Shown: positions 10,301 through 19,955, counted from the stretch's first letter. The stretch is DNA of 64,000 bases from Bremerella alba (GCF_013618625.1 NZ_JABRWO010000001.1:62001-126000), one strand, 5' to 3'. Made by a program: numbers and translations. The notes: a model not told the origin generated them from the sequence alone.

Positions 10301-10732
10301 TCAATCATTCAATTCCAGCGCAAATTGATTTTTACCACTGGAGACGACCTCAGCTGTCAGTTCGCTAGTAGAGAAGCTGGTGTACTTTTTAGGAATCATT
10401 GATTTGGGAACAGTCATTTCTGTGTTCGCTGCTGTCGCTGCCATTACGCCGGCGTCTACCTCTGTCGCTGTCACAGAAACTTGATGCGTACCGACGATGG
10501 CGCCATCACCATTACCGTACGTCGACAACGAGAATCTCCCGTCGGATTGAATCTCGCCGGTTGCTGGTGAGCCTGCCGGAGGACGAAAGCTCACCCGTCC
10601 GTATGGAAGCGGCTTCCCGTTGTAGGTGACGATGCCCGTTACGGGTGCCGTCTCCAACCCCTTCTGCCCGAAGCAACCCGAACAAAGCATCAAGCCTATC
10701 GAAAGCATAAAAAGCAAGCCGAATAATCGCAT
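10301..10732 (-). CDS. Small lipoprotein with carboxypeptidase-regulatory-like beta domain
   Basis: The 143-aa product starts with a hydrophobic leader ending LMLCSGC, an imperfect lipobox, so it is probably anchored as a lipoprotein. The mature part begins ETAPVTGIVTYNGKPLPYGRVSFRPP, the typical opening of the transthyretin-like/carboxypeptidase-regulatory domain found in many small planctomycete lipoproteins. It sits between the DUF1559 and DUF1549/DUF1553 genes in a minus-strand operon, a common arrangement in this phylum. A structural or adhesive role is possible; none is shown. Confidence 0.85.
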   Translation of the reverse strand: MRLFGLLFMLSIGLMLCSGCFGQKGLETAPVTGIVTYNGKPLPYGRVSFRPPAGSPATGEIQSDGRFSLSTYGNGDGAIVGTHQVSVTATEVDAGVMAATAANTEMTVPKSMIPKKYTSFSTSELTAEVVSSGKNQFALELND

Positions 10733-10806
10733 ATGTATTTCCTCACGCCATCGCTTAGGTAGGGTTGCGAAAGTCTTAAACTAGATAGGTCGGAAGCTGG
10801 GAGGGA

Positions 10807-11739
10807 CTAGGGGATCGAATGCGACTCGCCGCCATCGATCGTGGCAATTGCTTGGTAAACTTCAAAATTAATAGTCTCTGGCAGGAAGTGAACGCTACCG
10901 TCCGCTGCAAGAAAACTGCCACCGCCTGGATGCTTGCTGGTGAACGGAAGATGATTGAACGCAATCCCGTCGTTTCGATCACGGCGAGAGTTGATCGTGT
11001 CTTCGTAAATGATCTTGACGTTGTAGAGGGCACCATTAACGGTGCTCGTTGTGCCAGCGATCCAAACTCGCACATTTCCTGGAAAACCACTATTTACGCC
11101 TGTGCGATCACGGTGAGCGTAATCGCCAATCATGATCGTATTACTCAACCCATCAACAATATCGGCAGCACGGCGTTCGCCATTAATGCGAAACACTCCG
11201 TTGGATGTGATCATCCCGTGCCCTGCATTGCCGGGAAGATTTTGATCGAGTACCGAGTCATTAAAGTAGACGCCCGCGATACCTTGATAGGTAAGCAGTG
11301 CTCCATCGGAATATAACGCACCGGATGTATTCTTAGAGTCGCCATTGAAACTGGGACAGATGAAGCCATCGACGACTGTCTTCCGAATGTCTTGTTGCGC
11401 TGCGGCCAAGGGGTTCAGCGAAAAATTGTACTGATCGTACAAAGCGTTCTGTTCAATGAATGGCAGTATCGCCACCGCCCAGCCATGCGAGTCCCATTGA
11501 CCAGATTGCAGCTTGTAATACGAGCCTGGCGGAAAGCTTTCTTGGCTAATGTCCATATAATTGTGGCAAGCAAGGCCCATCTGCTTAAGGTTGTTCGAAC
11601 ACTGCATTCGACGAGCGGCCTCACGGGCTTGTTGCACGGCCGGCAGTAAGAGAGCAATTAAGATCCCAATGATGGCGATGACAACAAGCAACTCCACAAG
11701 CGTAAATCCGAGCTGACGTGATCGAGACAATCGTTTCAT
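10807..11739 (-). CDS. DUF1559 prepilin-like protein
   Basis: The start is set at the ATG at 11739, which gives a short basic leader KRLSRSRQLG just before the cleavage/methylation site; GAAGG lies upstream. The leader GFTLVELLVVIAIIGILIA is a class III (type IV pilin/pseudopilin) signal, with Glu5 of the mature protein present. The DUF1559 domain follows, beginning LLPAVQQAREAARRMQCSNN and ending with the family's FLAADGSVHFLPETI block. Such proteins are abundant in planctomycetes and are probably surface or periplasmic pseudopilin-like structural proteins; the exact role is unknown. It belongs to the operon headed by the sigma and FecR genes. Confidence 0.95.
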   Translation of the reverse strand: MKRLSRSRQLGFTLVELLVVIAIIGILIALLLPAVQQAREAARRMQCSNNLKQMGLACHNYMDISQESFPPGSYYKLQSGQWDSHGWAVAILPFIEQNALYDQYNFSLNPLAAAQQDIRKTVVDGFICPSFNGDSKNTSGALYSDGALLTYQGIAGVYFNDSVLDQNLPGNAGHGMITSNGVFRINGERRAADIVDGLSNTIMIGDYAHRDRTGVNSGFPGNVRVWIAGTTSTVNGALYNVKIIYEDTINSRRDRNDGIAFNHLPFTSKHPGGGSFLAADGSVHFLPETINFEVYQAIATIDGGESHSIP

Positions 11740-11865
11740 GAATAGGTGCCTTCGAGGCGAGAACAAGAGGAGAAAAAATGAGTAATGGATGGCCGATCAA
11801 AAGAGCCAAATGGATGACATCGACCCTTTGCCCAAATTGGCCTATCTGTGGGACTGCAAGATAAG

Positions 11866-13569
11866 TTACGGCTTCGCTTTTGAGAGGTTATTTGGTTGCG
11901 GTCGCTCTACCTCAGGAAGTCCCGCGATGAATGTAGGATCGACTATATCATCATCATTCAGGGCATCTTGAAAAAACAAACCTTCGACCTCGGCCCCTTC
12001 CTCATAGCCGAGATCGGAGAGATCGATCCCCACCGCAATCGCTTGAAATTTAACGGCCTGAATCATCGGAGTCGAACGGAAGGATTCTAATTGGGAAAGT
12101 GAACGTGGAACGTTGTCAAACTTCTGCAGGAACAGTGGCTGAACTTTCAGTGCTTCCGGAGACTCGAGAGTAAGGTCGTACGATGTTACAGTGTGCGAAT
12201 GCAAACCATCACGAAATTCGAGTGGGCTAATGTGAAACGCATCTCCGTCGAGCGGGTTGGAGAACACTTGCAGTTCAAAGAAGACTACGTCCGCCCCAGG
12301 ACCATTCTTAACGGGACGTTCAAATCGAATCGCCATGCCAGGCGTTCCATATTGCCCATTACTTTCATCAACGACCAAAATTGGATCATCCGTTAATTGC
12401 TGCTGGCTCCCACCAATATTAATTACGCCGGTACAGATGCTTCGGTCTGAAGCTAGACTGGAATGAACTACCGGCAAGGCGGCCTCTCCGATCAAATAGC
12501 CATGGCTATCTTGGGCATGAAAATGTGTGATCTGAGAACCGATAAGATCTTCAACCGGATATTTATAAGTCTCGCCACCACGTTGAACCTGGACGCTCAG
12601 TAATTCATCGGCCCGGCCATCTTCAGACATAGTCGCTTCATACGCGACAATTCGATCAGGCAATTGCCGCTGATACTGATCGGCCTTGTAAGGAACAGTG
12701 ACCGCTTCCTGGGAGTCTCCGTACGAAAATCGACGAGCTTCGGCTGGTTTAAGTCGCAATTCAAAGATTTCGCTTTGAACGTTTTCCCTGGCAATCGTTT
12801 TTTTTCCATATATGTCCGCCGCCCCTTCGACAACTTGCACTTCGGTAGCATTGTCCTCCAATACATGAACTGAGAATCGAGTTCCTCGATCAATGACATT
12901 CACCTCAGGAGTCTCTACCTGAAAACCTTCGGCTCCCTCAGGTGCATGAACGCTACAACGGCCAACATCGAGAGCCAATCTTTCTTCCGATTCAACGCGA
13001 AATACTGCAGGGCCTTCGATTATTACGGAAGCACCTCGCTTAAAGGCGAGTTCCACCATTCCTTCCTTTAACACATAGTCACGGTTCTTGAGAGGAGAAA
13101 CATTGATCTTAGGTGGCATTTCGCCGAAGAATCGAGCATGCGCTAAATTGGCGAACCGTACGTCATTGACTATTTGCTTATGCGTCGTCGGTTGTATATT
13201 GGCGGTTTGGGAGTTCGCGTTCTGGGCAAGTGGACTCCCACCAAGCGGAAGTAATGCTCCTACGAGAAACGCGATCGGTAGCAAAAGGGCGATTGCCAGT
13301 CCTGTTTGCCAAAAGGCAAAGCTTGGGTTGCTTTCAGTTTCTCTTTTCTGGGAAGCGACCTCGACCGTCTGACCTTCATTCGAAAGAGAAGCAACCTCAG
13401 GCAAATCCTCATGGATTTGCAGAGCGTCCAGGTAGTGTTGTCGCGATACAGGATCGTCTTTCAGCATTTGGTCGAGACGATGAAATTGATCATCGGTGAT
13501 CGATCCATCAATAAGTCCCGCGATTAGATCGTTCAGTCGGCAATTATCGGCGTTGTTCGCTTCGCTCAC
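11866..13569 (-). CDS. FecR-domain transmembrane regulator (putative anti-sigma)
   Basis: The 567-aa protein has a cytoplasmic N-terminal helical segment (about residues 8-60), one membrane helix (89-108) and a periplasmic FecR domain (about 165-275, with VIIEGPAVFRVESEERLALD and VNVIDRGTRFSVHV). The last 280 residues are beta-rich and unrecognised; they could be the sensing part. Its start overlaps the stop of the sigma-factor gene by 4 bases (ATGA), so the two are translationally coupled. By analogy with FecI/FecR systems it would hold or activate the sigma factor in response to an envelope signal. Confidence 0.88.
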   Translation of the reverse strand: MSEANNADNCRLNDLIAGLIDGSITDDQFHRLDQMLKDDPVSRQHYLDALQIHEDLPEVASLSNEGQTVEVASQKRETESNPSFAFWQTGLAIALLLPIAFLVGALLPLGGSPLAQNANSQTANIQPTTHKQIVNDVRFANLAHARFFGEMPPKINVSPLKNRDYVLKEGMVELAFKRGASVIIEGPAVFRVESEERLALDVGRCSVHAPEGAEGFQVETPEVNVIDRGTRFSVHVLEDNATEVQVVEGAADIYGKKTIARENVQSEIFELRLKPAEARRFSYGDSQEAVTVPYKADQYQRQLPDRIVAYEATMSEDGRADELLSVQVQRGGETYKYPVEDLIGSQITHFHAQDSHGYLIGEAALPVVHSSLASDRSICTGVINIGGSQQQLTDDPILVVDESNGQYGTPGMAIRFERPVKNGPGADVVFFELQVFSNPLDGDAFHISPLEFRDGLHSHTVTSYDLTLESPEALKVQPLFLQKFDNVPRSLSQLESFRSTPMIQAVKFQAIAVGIDLSDLGYEEGAEVEGLFFQDALNDDDIVDPTFIAGLPEVERPQPNNLSKAKP

Positions 13570-14102
13570 GATGCGCCCTCCGAGGCCGCCAGCGATCTAC
13601 GCACGCAGTTGGCCAGTAGATATCTAATTCGTGCCAACGAACGATAGAGTTTCGCCGTAGGCTCTTCGATTCTCGTTGCTAAGCTTTCCACTGTTTCTTC
13701 ACTGAAGTACCGCAATTCGACCAGTTTACGGTCCTGGCTTTTTAGCTTACGGAGACAAACGGATAACGCTGCTTTTCGCAGATCGGATAGCTGCTGATGT
13801 TGTTGATACTCGGCAGCGATAGATTCGACTACTTCTTCCGAGAAATGCCGCCCGCGAGTCTTGGCTCGTTTACGATGCTGCATTACCTCGTACAAAGCAA
13901 AACGACATGCCCAATTGAAGAACGGTTGGGTCACATCATATTGATCAAACTTCCGCATGAGAGCTATCGCTGTCTCTTGAAGGATGTCATCAACATCGGA
14001 CGTCACAGGCACCAATGCACCGACATATCGCCGTAAACGACCTTCTGCCTTGGCGTACAACCGAACAAATTCTTCATTCTGCTTTGTAAATTCCACGATC
14101 AC
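13566..14102 (-). CDS. ECF RNA polymerase sigma factor, planctomycete type
   Basis: At 178 aa it has normal ECF length. Region 2 is seen in VDDILQETAIALMRKFDQYD followed by FFNWACRFALYEVMQHRKRA, as in the Rhodopirellula/Verrucomicrobium sigma-70 subfamily. Region 4 contains LVELRYFSEETVESLATRIE, a helix-turn-helix. It is the first gene of a six-gene minus-strand run ending in the DUF1501 gene and is coupled to the FecR gene. The likely role is to switch on this exported-protein operon; the target promoter is not identified. Confidence 0.93.
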   Translation of the reverse strand: MIVEFTKQNEEFVRLYAKAEGRLRRYVGALVPVTSDVDDILQETAIALMRKFDQYDVTQPFFNWACRFALYEVMQHRKRAKTRGRHFSEEVVESIAAEYQQHQQLSDLRKAALSVCLRKLKSQDRKLVELRYFSEETVESLATRIEEPTAKLYRSLARIRYLLANCVRRSLAASEGAS

Positions 14103-14718
14103 TCCGATTTGCTTCCCATAGAGTCATCCTGAAACCAACCAATTCTCGCAATAAATTTGAGAACTTTAGAATTTCCTGGAACCGCTCTACCAAAGAGTAA
14201 CCGTAACACACTTCAACAAAAAGACTTACGAATAATTCGACTGATACCGTAGTGGTAGTTGATTTTAGAAGTTGAGAACGTCAAAGCATCCTTTAAATGA
14301 ACACTCACCGACCTGCTGATATGAGGGCACCCAATACGTCGCACACCCCTAGCGGCAAACGAGCATTTACCTGCCATTAACATTGCGCAAGAGCGACTCC
14401 CCTTTCAAACTAACCGCACATGGCGGGGAACTCATCAACCCGACCTCAGCACAAATCGGGTGTAACAGACGTGCCTAAAAAGACTTACGTCCTGCGACCC
14501 TGTCTTTCAAATGAATAAATGTTTGCTGAACACGGATTCAACCGAGATGAGCCGGACGAACTCTCATTTTCATATCCCATCATCACTGCGCTAACACAAC
14601 CTTAATATACGCCTCTTAAACTGAGTCGTTTGAGTTCCTGCCTAGCTTGCTACTAGGTAAGCGATGTTCGCTGGAGCCAGATCAGATTGATTTAGTGATT
14701 GCGTAAACCTCGGCAAGT
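14103..14718. other. 616-bp divergent intergenic region
   Basis: It separates the sigma-factor operon (minus) from the glycan-export operon (plus) and must hold both promoters, but I cannot pick confident -35/-10 pairs. The 13-mer AAAAAGACTTACG occurs twice, at 14218-14230 and 14477-14489, 259 bases apart in the same orientation. No gene is visible. Confidence 0.5.
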
Positions 14719-15561
14719 ATGGCAACCGGCGAAATACAGGACGATCTTCAATACCACAGTGCCCGGCACCAGTGGGACCTGATCGATATTCAGGAACTCT
14801 GGCGCTTTCGCGAGCTGATTTGGATGTTTGCTTTGCGGGACCTGAAAGTACGTTATCGACAAACGTTTGTCGGTATTGCTTGGGCCGTGGTTCAGCCGTT
14901 AGCAATGATGCTCGTCTTCAGTTTTTTCTTCCGTGTTTCCGGTGGTAAGCCTTCAGAGAGCGGCTTGCCGTACGCAATCACCGCGTTGTGTGGCTTGATT
15001 CCTTGGCAATTGTTTGCATCGACTGTAACGTCTGCCACCCAATCGATTGTGGCCAATCAGCAACTGGTGACCAAGGTTTACTTCCCTAAGATCATTCTTC
15101 CGATTTCGTCCGTAACCGTGGCCTTGGTCGATTTCAGCATCGCTTTTTGCATGCTGCTCGTCGTAATGGTCTGGTATCAGGTTGCTTTTACTATGGCGAT
15201 ACTTCTGTTGCCGCTGATGATCGTCATTGTCGTGGTTTGCTCGCTCGCCGTATCATTATGGCTATCGGCAATGAATGCGATCTATCGGGATGTTCAATAT
15301 CTCGTCCCCTTCTTACTCCAGATTGGGTTGCTGGCCAGCCCCACTGTTTATGAGGCCTCGATGGTCTCGCCTGAGTGGCGATGGCTCTATTCGCTCAATC
15401 CAATGGTTGGTGCCTTGGAAGGATTTCGCTGGGCGATTCTTGGTACTGCACCACCAGCTTTGGGTCCCATGGCCATCTCTCTAGGTTGTATGCTTGCTAT
15501 CCTGATCGGCGGAATGATTTACTTCCGACGAATGGAACGTTTTTTTTCAGATCGAATCTAA
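14719..15561 (+). CDS. Polysaccharide ABC exporter, permease (Wzm type)
   Basis: Inner-membrane half of an exporter that flips lipid-linked polysaccharide. The 280-aa protein starts with a cytoplasmic amphipathic stretch (ELIWMFALRDLKVRYRQT), the typical opening of ABC-2 polysaccharide permeases. About six hydrophobic segments follow, from IAWAVVQPLAMMLVFSFFF to ISLGCMLAILIGGMIYF. The motif WLYSLNPMVGALEGFRW near the end is characteristic of the Wzm/TagG family. The stop codon TAA is followed directly by the ATG of the ATPase gene. The neighbouring Pse genes suggest the cargo contains pseudaminic acid. Confidence 0.93.
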   Translation: MATGEIQDDLQYHSARHQWDLIDIQELWRFRELIWMFALRDLKVRYRQTFVGIAWAVVQPLAMMLVFSFFFRVSGGKPSESGLPYAITALCGLIPWQLFASTVTSATQSIVANQQLVTKVYFPKIILPISSVTVALVDFSIAFCMLLVVMVWYQVAFTMAILLLPLMIVIVVVCSLAVSLWLSAMNAIYRDVQYLVPFLLQIGLLASPTVYEASMVSPEWRWLYSLNPMVGALEGFRWAILGTAPPALGPMAISLGCMLAILIGGMIYFRRMERFFSDRI

Positions 15562-16878
15562 ATGCCGAAACACGCAATCCGAGTCGAAGGACTGGGAAAG
15601 AGATTTAAGATTGGAGTCCAGCATGGCGGTCATCGGCTGACCGAAATGATCTCTGGTTACGCGCGCTCGGCAATCAACACACCTGTGCGATACTTGCGTA
15701 CTCTTCGCAAAGCCAAGAGTCCGTCAGCTCCTCCTCCAGCGTCCGAATATTGGGCTTTTCGTGATCTGAATTTCGACATCCTACAAGGCGAAGTCGTTGG
15801 AATTATCGGCAGAAATGGGGCTGGAAAAAGCACTCTTTTGAAAGTGCTGTCACGAATTACTGAGCCAACCGAAGGCCGCTTTGGTGTGCGGGGTCGAATC
15901 AGTTCTCTTCTAGAAGTCGGCACAGGCTTTCATCCAGAACTTACGGGCCGTGAAAACATTTACCTAAGCGGCGTTGTCCTGGGCATGAAGCGTGCTGAGA
16001 TCAAACGGAAGTTTGATCAAATAGTTGATTTTTCAGGTACGGAAAAATTCCTGGAAACGCCGGTCAAGCGATTCTCGTCGGGAATGCAAGTCCGGCTTGG
16101 GTTTGCAATAGCTGCATTCTTGGAACCTGAAATTTTGATCGTGGACGAGGTTCTCGCGGTTGGGGACCACGAGTTTCAGAAGAAATGCTTGGGCAAGATG
16201 TCGGCCATAGCTGAAGAAGGCCGCACGATAATCTTTGTCAGCCATAACGCTGGTGCCGTGCAACAAATGTGCTCGCGTTGTATCTGGCTTCGAGATGGTT
16301 CGATACACGGTGATGGTGATCCACAGTCGGTCCTTCGCGATTATATGTCTCCAGATCAAGGGGATCTCTACAACTTACCCGTGAAGGGAAATCTCGGAGT
16401 AGAGATTCGTTCAATCTTGCTCAATGAAGTTCCCCTAAGCGACAACCAATGCATTCGCTTTACTTCACCATGCGATCTGACATTCGAGATTGGTGCGGAA
16501 ACACCCCTCCCCAATCTTCAACTGATGGTACGCATTGGCAGCGGAGAGTCTCCTCTCTGCGAACTAAACACCGCCTACGACGCGAAAAGCATTGCGTCTG
16601 GCCGGGGCAATCAAGTTTCAGTTACCTGCCAGATTCAATCCCTGCCATTTTATCCCGGCACCTATGATCTTTCGCTAAGACTCCGAGGTGCCGGGATGAG
16701 TCGAGACTTGCTTGCCTGGACACCGGTAGGGGAACTTAAAATAGTCCCCGATTTTGAACTCGCAGATAGCGACAACACCCAATTCCACAACGCATTCGAG
16801 ACTCGTCCGCCGGTCCACTGTTCTCATACTTGGACTGTTCAGCGAAATGAGAAGGCTCACGCGACAACCAGAAATTGA
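15562..16878 (+). CDS. Polysaccharide ABC exporter, ATPase with C-terminal glycan domain (Wzt type)
   Basis: Energises the exporter. The nucleotide-binding domain has Walker A GRNGAGKST (about residues 84-92), signature FSSGMQVRLGFAIA (about 170) and Walker B ILIVDEVLAVGD (about 191). Residues 270-438 form an additional beta-rich domain placed like the Wzt C-terminal domain, which in O-antigen exporters recognises the modified non-reducing end of the chain. Its presence suggests a chain-length or cap-controlled export mode. It abuts the permease gene with no spacer and precedes the Pse genes. Confidence 0.93.
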   Translation: MPKHAIRVEGLGKRFKIGVQHGGHRLTEMISGYARSAINTPVRYLRTLRKAKSPSAPPPASEYWAFRDLNFDILQGEVVGIIGRNGAGKSTLLKVLSRITEPTEGRFGVRGRISSLLEVGTGFHPELTGRENIYLSGVVLGMKRAEIKRKFDQIVDFSGTEKFLETPVKRFSSGMQVRLGFAIAAFLEPEILIVDEVLAVGDHEFQKKCLGKMSAIAEEGRTIIFVSHNAGAVQQMCSRCIWLRDGSIHGDGDPQSVLRDYMSPDQGDLYNLPVKGNLGVEIRSILLNEVPLSDNQCIRFTSPCDLTFEIGAETPLPNLQLMVRIGSGESPLCELNTAYDAKSIASGRGNQVSVTCQIQSLPFYPGTYDLSLRLRGAGMSRDLLAWTPVGELKIVPDFELADSDNTQFHNAFETRPPVHCSHTWTVQRNEKAHATTRN

Positions 16879-16983
16879 TTGCCGAAAAGGGATCGCCTTA
16901 GATATTTCAAGCACTAGTCGAATGTCGCGGTTTGCAATACGAGGCGTTAAAAGACATTTCGATTTTAAGACTGTAAACGACAG

Positions 16984-17994
16984 ATGAATGAATCAATGAA
17001 TAACGTTCTTATTACCGGTGGCACTGGATCGTTTGGAAACGCGCTTGTCAAGCGACTTTTCACCTTGAATGAAGTGCCTTCACGCATTGTCATCTACTCG
17101 CGAGACGAACTAAAGCAGTATGAAATGAGACAGCGATTTCCCGCTGACAAGTACCCCCAGCTACGGTTTTTTATTGGGGATGTTCGTGATGGCGAAAGAT
17201 TAACGCGTGCTATGGAAGGAGTCGACACAGTCGTTCACGCTGCGGCATTAAAGCAAGTGCCAACCGCCGAATACAATCCTTTTGAATGTATTCAAACTAA
17301 CGTCATGGGTGCCCAAAACGTTATCACGGCTGCCTTGCAACAGAACGTCCACAAGGTCGTAGCGTTGTCGACAGATAAAGCGTGTGCTCCCATCAATTTG
17401 TATGGGGCCACGAAACTCTGCTCGGATAAACTGTTTATTGCGGCCAACAATATTAAGGGACCTCGCAGTATTACATTTTCAGTCGTCCGTTACGGCAACG
17501 TAATGGGCTCCCGTGGTTCAGTTATTCCGTTCTTTTTGGAACGTCGCAATAGCGGAACGCTTCCTATTACTGACCCCCGTATGACTCGATTCAATATCCT
17601 TTTAAGCGAAGGGGTCGACTTGGTCCTAACTGCCCTAAAGAAATCGCTGGGAGGTGAATTATTCGTTCCGAAAATCCCTTCCTATCGAATTACTGATGTC
17701 GCTAAGGCGATTGGGCCAGATTGTACACAGGAAATCGTCGGCATCCGTGCTGGCGAAAAACTGCATGAGGAAATGATCACCGCCATTGATTCCCTGCAGA
17801 CATTAGAGACCGACGACCATTTCATTATTGTTCCCTCTCATCCGCATCTCGGCTTAACCTCTCAAATCAACAGTTTCGCTGAATTCCATGAGGCACAACT
17901 TGTACCGGAAGGCTTCTCGTATCGCTCAGATGAAAATGCTCAATGGTTGACTATCGATGATATTCGTAATTTGATTGAAACCCAAACCTTTTAA
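16984..17994 (+). CDS. pseB: UDP-N-acetylglucosamine 4,6-dehydratase (inverting), PseB
   Basis: First step of pseudaminic acid synthesis: converts UDP-GlcNAc into the 4-keto-6-deoxy-L-altro sugar nucleotide. It is an extended SDR enzyme of 336 aa, the normal length. The nucleotide-binding motif TGGTGSFG is at residues 12-19. The catalytic Asp-Lys pair lies in STDKACAP and the Tyr in NLYGATK. Other landmarks are HAAALKQVPTAEYNP and RYGNVMGSRGSVIPFF, both typical of PseB/FlaA1. It starts 105 bases after the ATPase gene and is followed by PseC, so pathway order is kept. Confidence 0.95.
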   Translation: MNESMNNVLITGGTGSFGNALVKRLFTLNEVPSRIVIYSRDELKQYEMRQRFPADKYPQLRFFIGDVRDGERLTRAMEGVDTVVHAAALKQVPTAEYNPFECIQTNVMGAQNVITAALQQNVHKVVALSTDKACAPINLYGATKLCSDKLFIAANNIKGPRSITFSVVRYGNVMGSRGSVIPFFLERRNSGTLPITDPRMTRFNILLSEGVDLVLTALKKSLGGELFVPKIPSYRITDVAKAIGPDCTQEIVGIRAGEKLHEEMITAIDSLQTLETDDHFIIVPSHPHLGLTSQINSFAEFHEAQLVPEGFSYRSDENAQWLTIDDIRNLIETQTF

Positions 17995-18045
17995 CATTCC
18001 GTAATTCTGTCAAATTTACGACGAACTTTCCCTGGCGATCACAAT

Positions 18046-19245
18046 ATGATTCCATACGGCCGTCAACAAATCGAACAGCCTGACATCGATGCCGTCATAG
18101 CGACGCTCAAAAGTGATTGGCTAACAAGTGGCCCATGCGTGGAAGAATTTGAGAGGCAGTTCGCCGATTTCGTTGGAGCCCGCTATGCCGTAGCAGTAAA
18201 TAGTGGCACGGCTGCCTTACACCTTGCGACGATGGCTGCGGGGCTCGGTCCTGACGATCGACTAATTACCAGCCCTATTACATTTCTCGCTTCTGCGAAC
18301 TGCGCAACGTACGTAGGAGCGACGCCTGACTTTGCCGATGTAAATCGGGCTAGTCGTAACCTTTGCCCCAAAGCTTTGGAAGCCAATTGGCTACCAGACA
18401 CCAAGGCCGTTGTTGCCGTCGATTTTGCCGGCCAACCATGTGATATCCAAGGCATCTCCGAAGTAGCCAGGAGGCGAGGCGCAATCGTTATCGAGGACGC
18501 ATGTCATGGAATCGGCAGTGCCACGAGCCAAAATGGCCAAGTCATTAGAAGTGGTGGAAGCGAATGGGCGGATATTACGACGTTCAGCTTTCACCCGGTC
18601 AAAACTATGACCACAGGCGAAGGCGGCATGCTTGTTACCAATAGCGATGCGTTGGCAAGCAAAGCACGTATCTTGCGAAACCACGGCATGACGCGTGATA
18701 CGAATTCATTTGTTGGCCTGGGAAGCGAAGAACAGGCCTTTCAACCTGGCCCGTGGTATTACGAAATGCAGGAGCTTGGCTTCAACTATCGAATTAACGA
18801 TCTGCAATGTGCGCTCGGGCTTTCACAGTTGTCGCGACTGCCCCAGTTTATCCGACGCCGCCAGGAAATTGTCGCGATCTACAACGAAGCATTCCAAGAC
18901 ATTGAATTTCTTCAGACTCCTGCGATTAGCCCGAATGTCGAGCCGGAGTTGGTCTCGTGGCACCTTTATTCGGTAGAAATTGATTTCGACTCGATTGGAA
19001 TTTCTCGTAACGAGTTCATGATTAACCTCCGAGAAAAAGGAATCGGGACGCAAGTTCACTACATCCCTGTTTACTTACAACCATACTACCGGCAGCAATA
19101 TGGTTACTTACCTGGCAAATGCCCAGAGGCCGAGGCCTATTTTTGCCGGGCACTGAGCCTGCCTCTCTATTCAGCGATGACTGACAATGACGTTCGAACC
19201 GTGGTGAACGGCGTGACCGACATGTGCGAGAAGGCGAATTCATGA
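18046..19245 (+). CDS. pseC: PLP aminotransferase of Pse pathway, PseC
   Basis: Transfers an amino group to C4 of the PseB product. It belongs to the DegT/DnrJ/EryC1 fold; 399 aa is typical. Landmarks: the N-terminal IPYGRQQIEQPDIDAV, VNSGTAALHLA for PLP phosphate binding, EDACHGIGS, and FSFHPVKTMTTGEGGML with the Schiff-base Lys. The C-terminal GIGTQVHYIPVYLQPYY is typical for this class. The stop codon TGA overlaps the ATG of the next gene (ATGA at 19242-19245), so translation is coupled. Confidence 0.95.
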   Translation: MIPYGRQQIEQPDIDAVIATLKSDWLTSGPCVEEFERQFADFVGARYAVAVNSGTAALHLATMAAGLGPDDRLITSPITFLASANCATYVGATPDFADVNRASRNLCPKALEANWLPDTKAVVAVDFAGQPCDIQGISEVARRRGAIVIEDACHGIGSATSQNGQVIRSGGSEWADITTFSFHPVKTMTTGEGGMLVTNSDALASKARILRNHGMTRDTNSFVGLGSEEQAFQPGPWYYEMQELGFNYRINDLQCALGLSQLSRLPQFIRRRQEIVAIYNEAFQDIEFLQTPAISPNVEPELVSWHLYSVEIDFDSIGISRNEFMINLREKGIGTQVHYIPVYLQPYYRQQYGYLPGKCPEAEAYFCRALSLPLYSAMTDNDVRTVVNGVTDMCEKANS

Positions 19246-19955
19246 AAATCGCAATCATCCCCGCTCGAGGTGGCAGCAAACGAATCCCACGAAAGAATAT
19301 TCGTCTTTTTGCCGGAAAGCCGATCATCGGATACTCGATTGAAACGGCGATTGGCAGCGATCTCTTTGATGAGGTAATCGTTTCGACGGACGATCAGGAA
19401 ATAGCAGATGTCGCTAACTTCTTCGGTGCTAAGACCCCCTTTTTGCGACCGAAAGAACTTTCAGGCGATCACACGCCTACTCTTCCCGTGATTCGACACG
19501 CAATTCAACATTTTGAGACCGGAGCAGGTAACGTTCACTTGGCATGCTGTATTTATCCAACCGCTCCGTTTTTGAGTACGGAAAACCTAACCGCTGGCTG
19601 TCGCTTGTTAGAGCATGACCGACATGCCGAGTTCGCTTTTTCAGTGACGAGCTTTTGCTTTCCTATTTTTCGATCACTTAAACTCGAAGGCGATCGCGTT
19701 AGCATGTTATGGCCGGAGCACGAAGCAACCCGATCCCAAGATCTTCCTGAAGTATTCCACGATGCCGGGCAGTTTTACTGGGGCACGCGCGATGCCTTTC
19801 TTCATGCCAGCGGAGTGTATTCCGCGCACGCAAAGGGAGTTGTCCTACCGAGACATTTGGTGCAGGACATCGACACCGAAGAAGACTGGGTACGCGCCGA
19901 ACAGATGTTTTTCGCACATCTCGCAACGCTGAAAGGAGACGACGCGTGCTCCTGA
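19242..19955 (+). CDS. pseF: Pseudaminic acid cytidylyltransferase, PseF
   Basis: Activates Pse with CTP to CMP-Pse, the donor sugar. The ATG at 19242 follows GAGAAGG and overlaps the PseC stop by 4 bases; a GTG upstream at 19224 is less likely. The N-terminal motif IPARGGSKRIPRKNIR is the CTP-binding loop of the CMP-sugar synthetase family. CIYPTAPFLS and QDIDTEEDWVRAE are further family blocks. In pathway order it acts last but is encoded in the middle, as in many Pse loci. Confidence 0.93.
   Translation: MKIAIIPARGGSKRIPRKNIRLFAGKPIIGYSIETAIGSDLFDEVIVSTDDQEIADVANFFGAKTPFLRPKELSGDHTPTLPVIRHAIQHFETGAGNVHLACCIYPTAPFLSTENLTAGCRLLEHDRHAEFAFSVTSFCFPIFRSLKLEGDRVSMLWPEHEATRSQDLPEVFHDAGQFYWGTRDAFLHASGVYSAHAKGVVLPRHLVQDIDTEEDWVRAEQMFFAHLATLKGDDACS

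Noticed and set aside
10230-10304. N-terminal extension of the giant LamG protein from a TTG
   Set aside because: It overlaps the lipoprotein stop, begins with a rare start and precedes a proper signal peptide; the ATG at 10229 fits better.
14642-14905. Minus-strand open frame over the start of the permease gene
   Set aside because: It is antisense to a well-supported Wzm-type gene and has no recognisable protein features.
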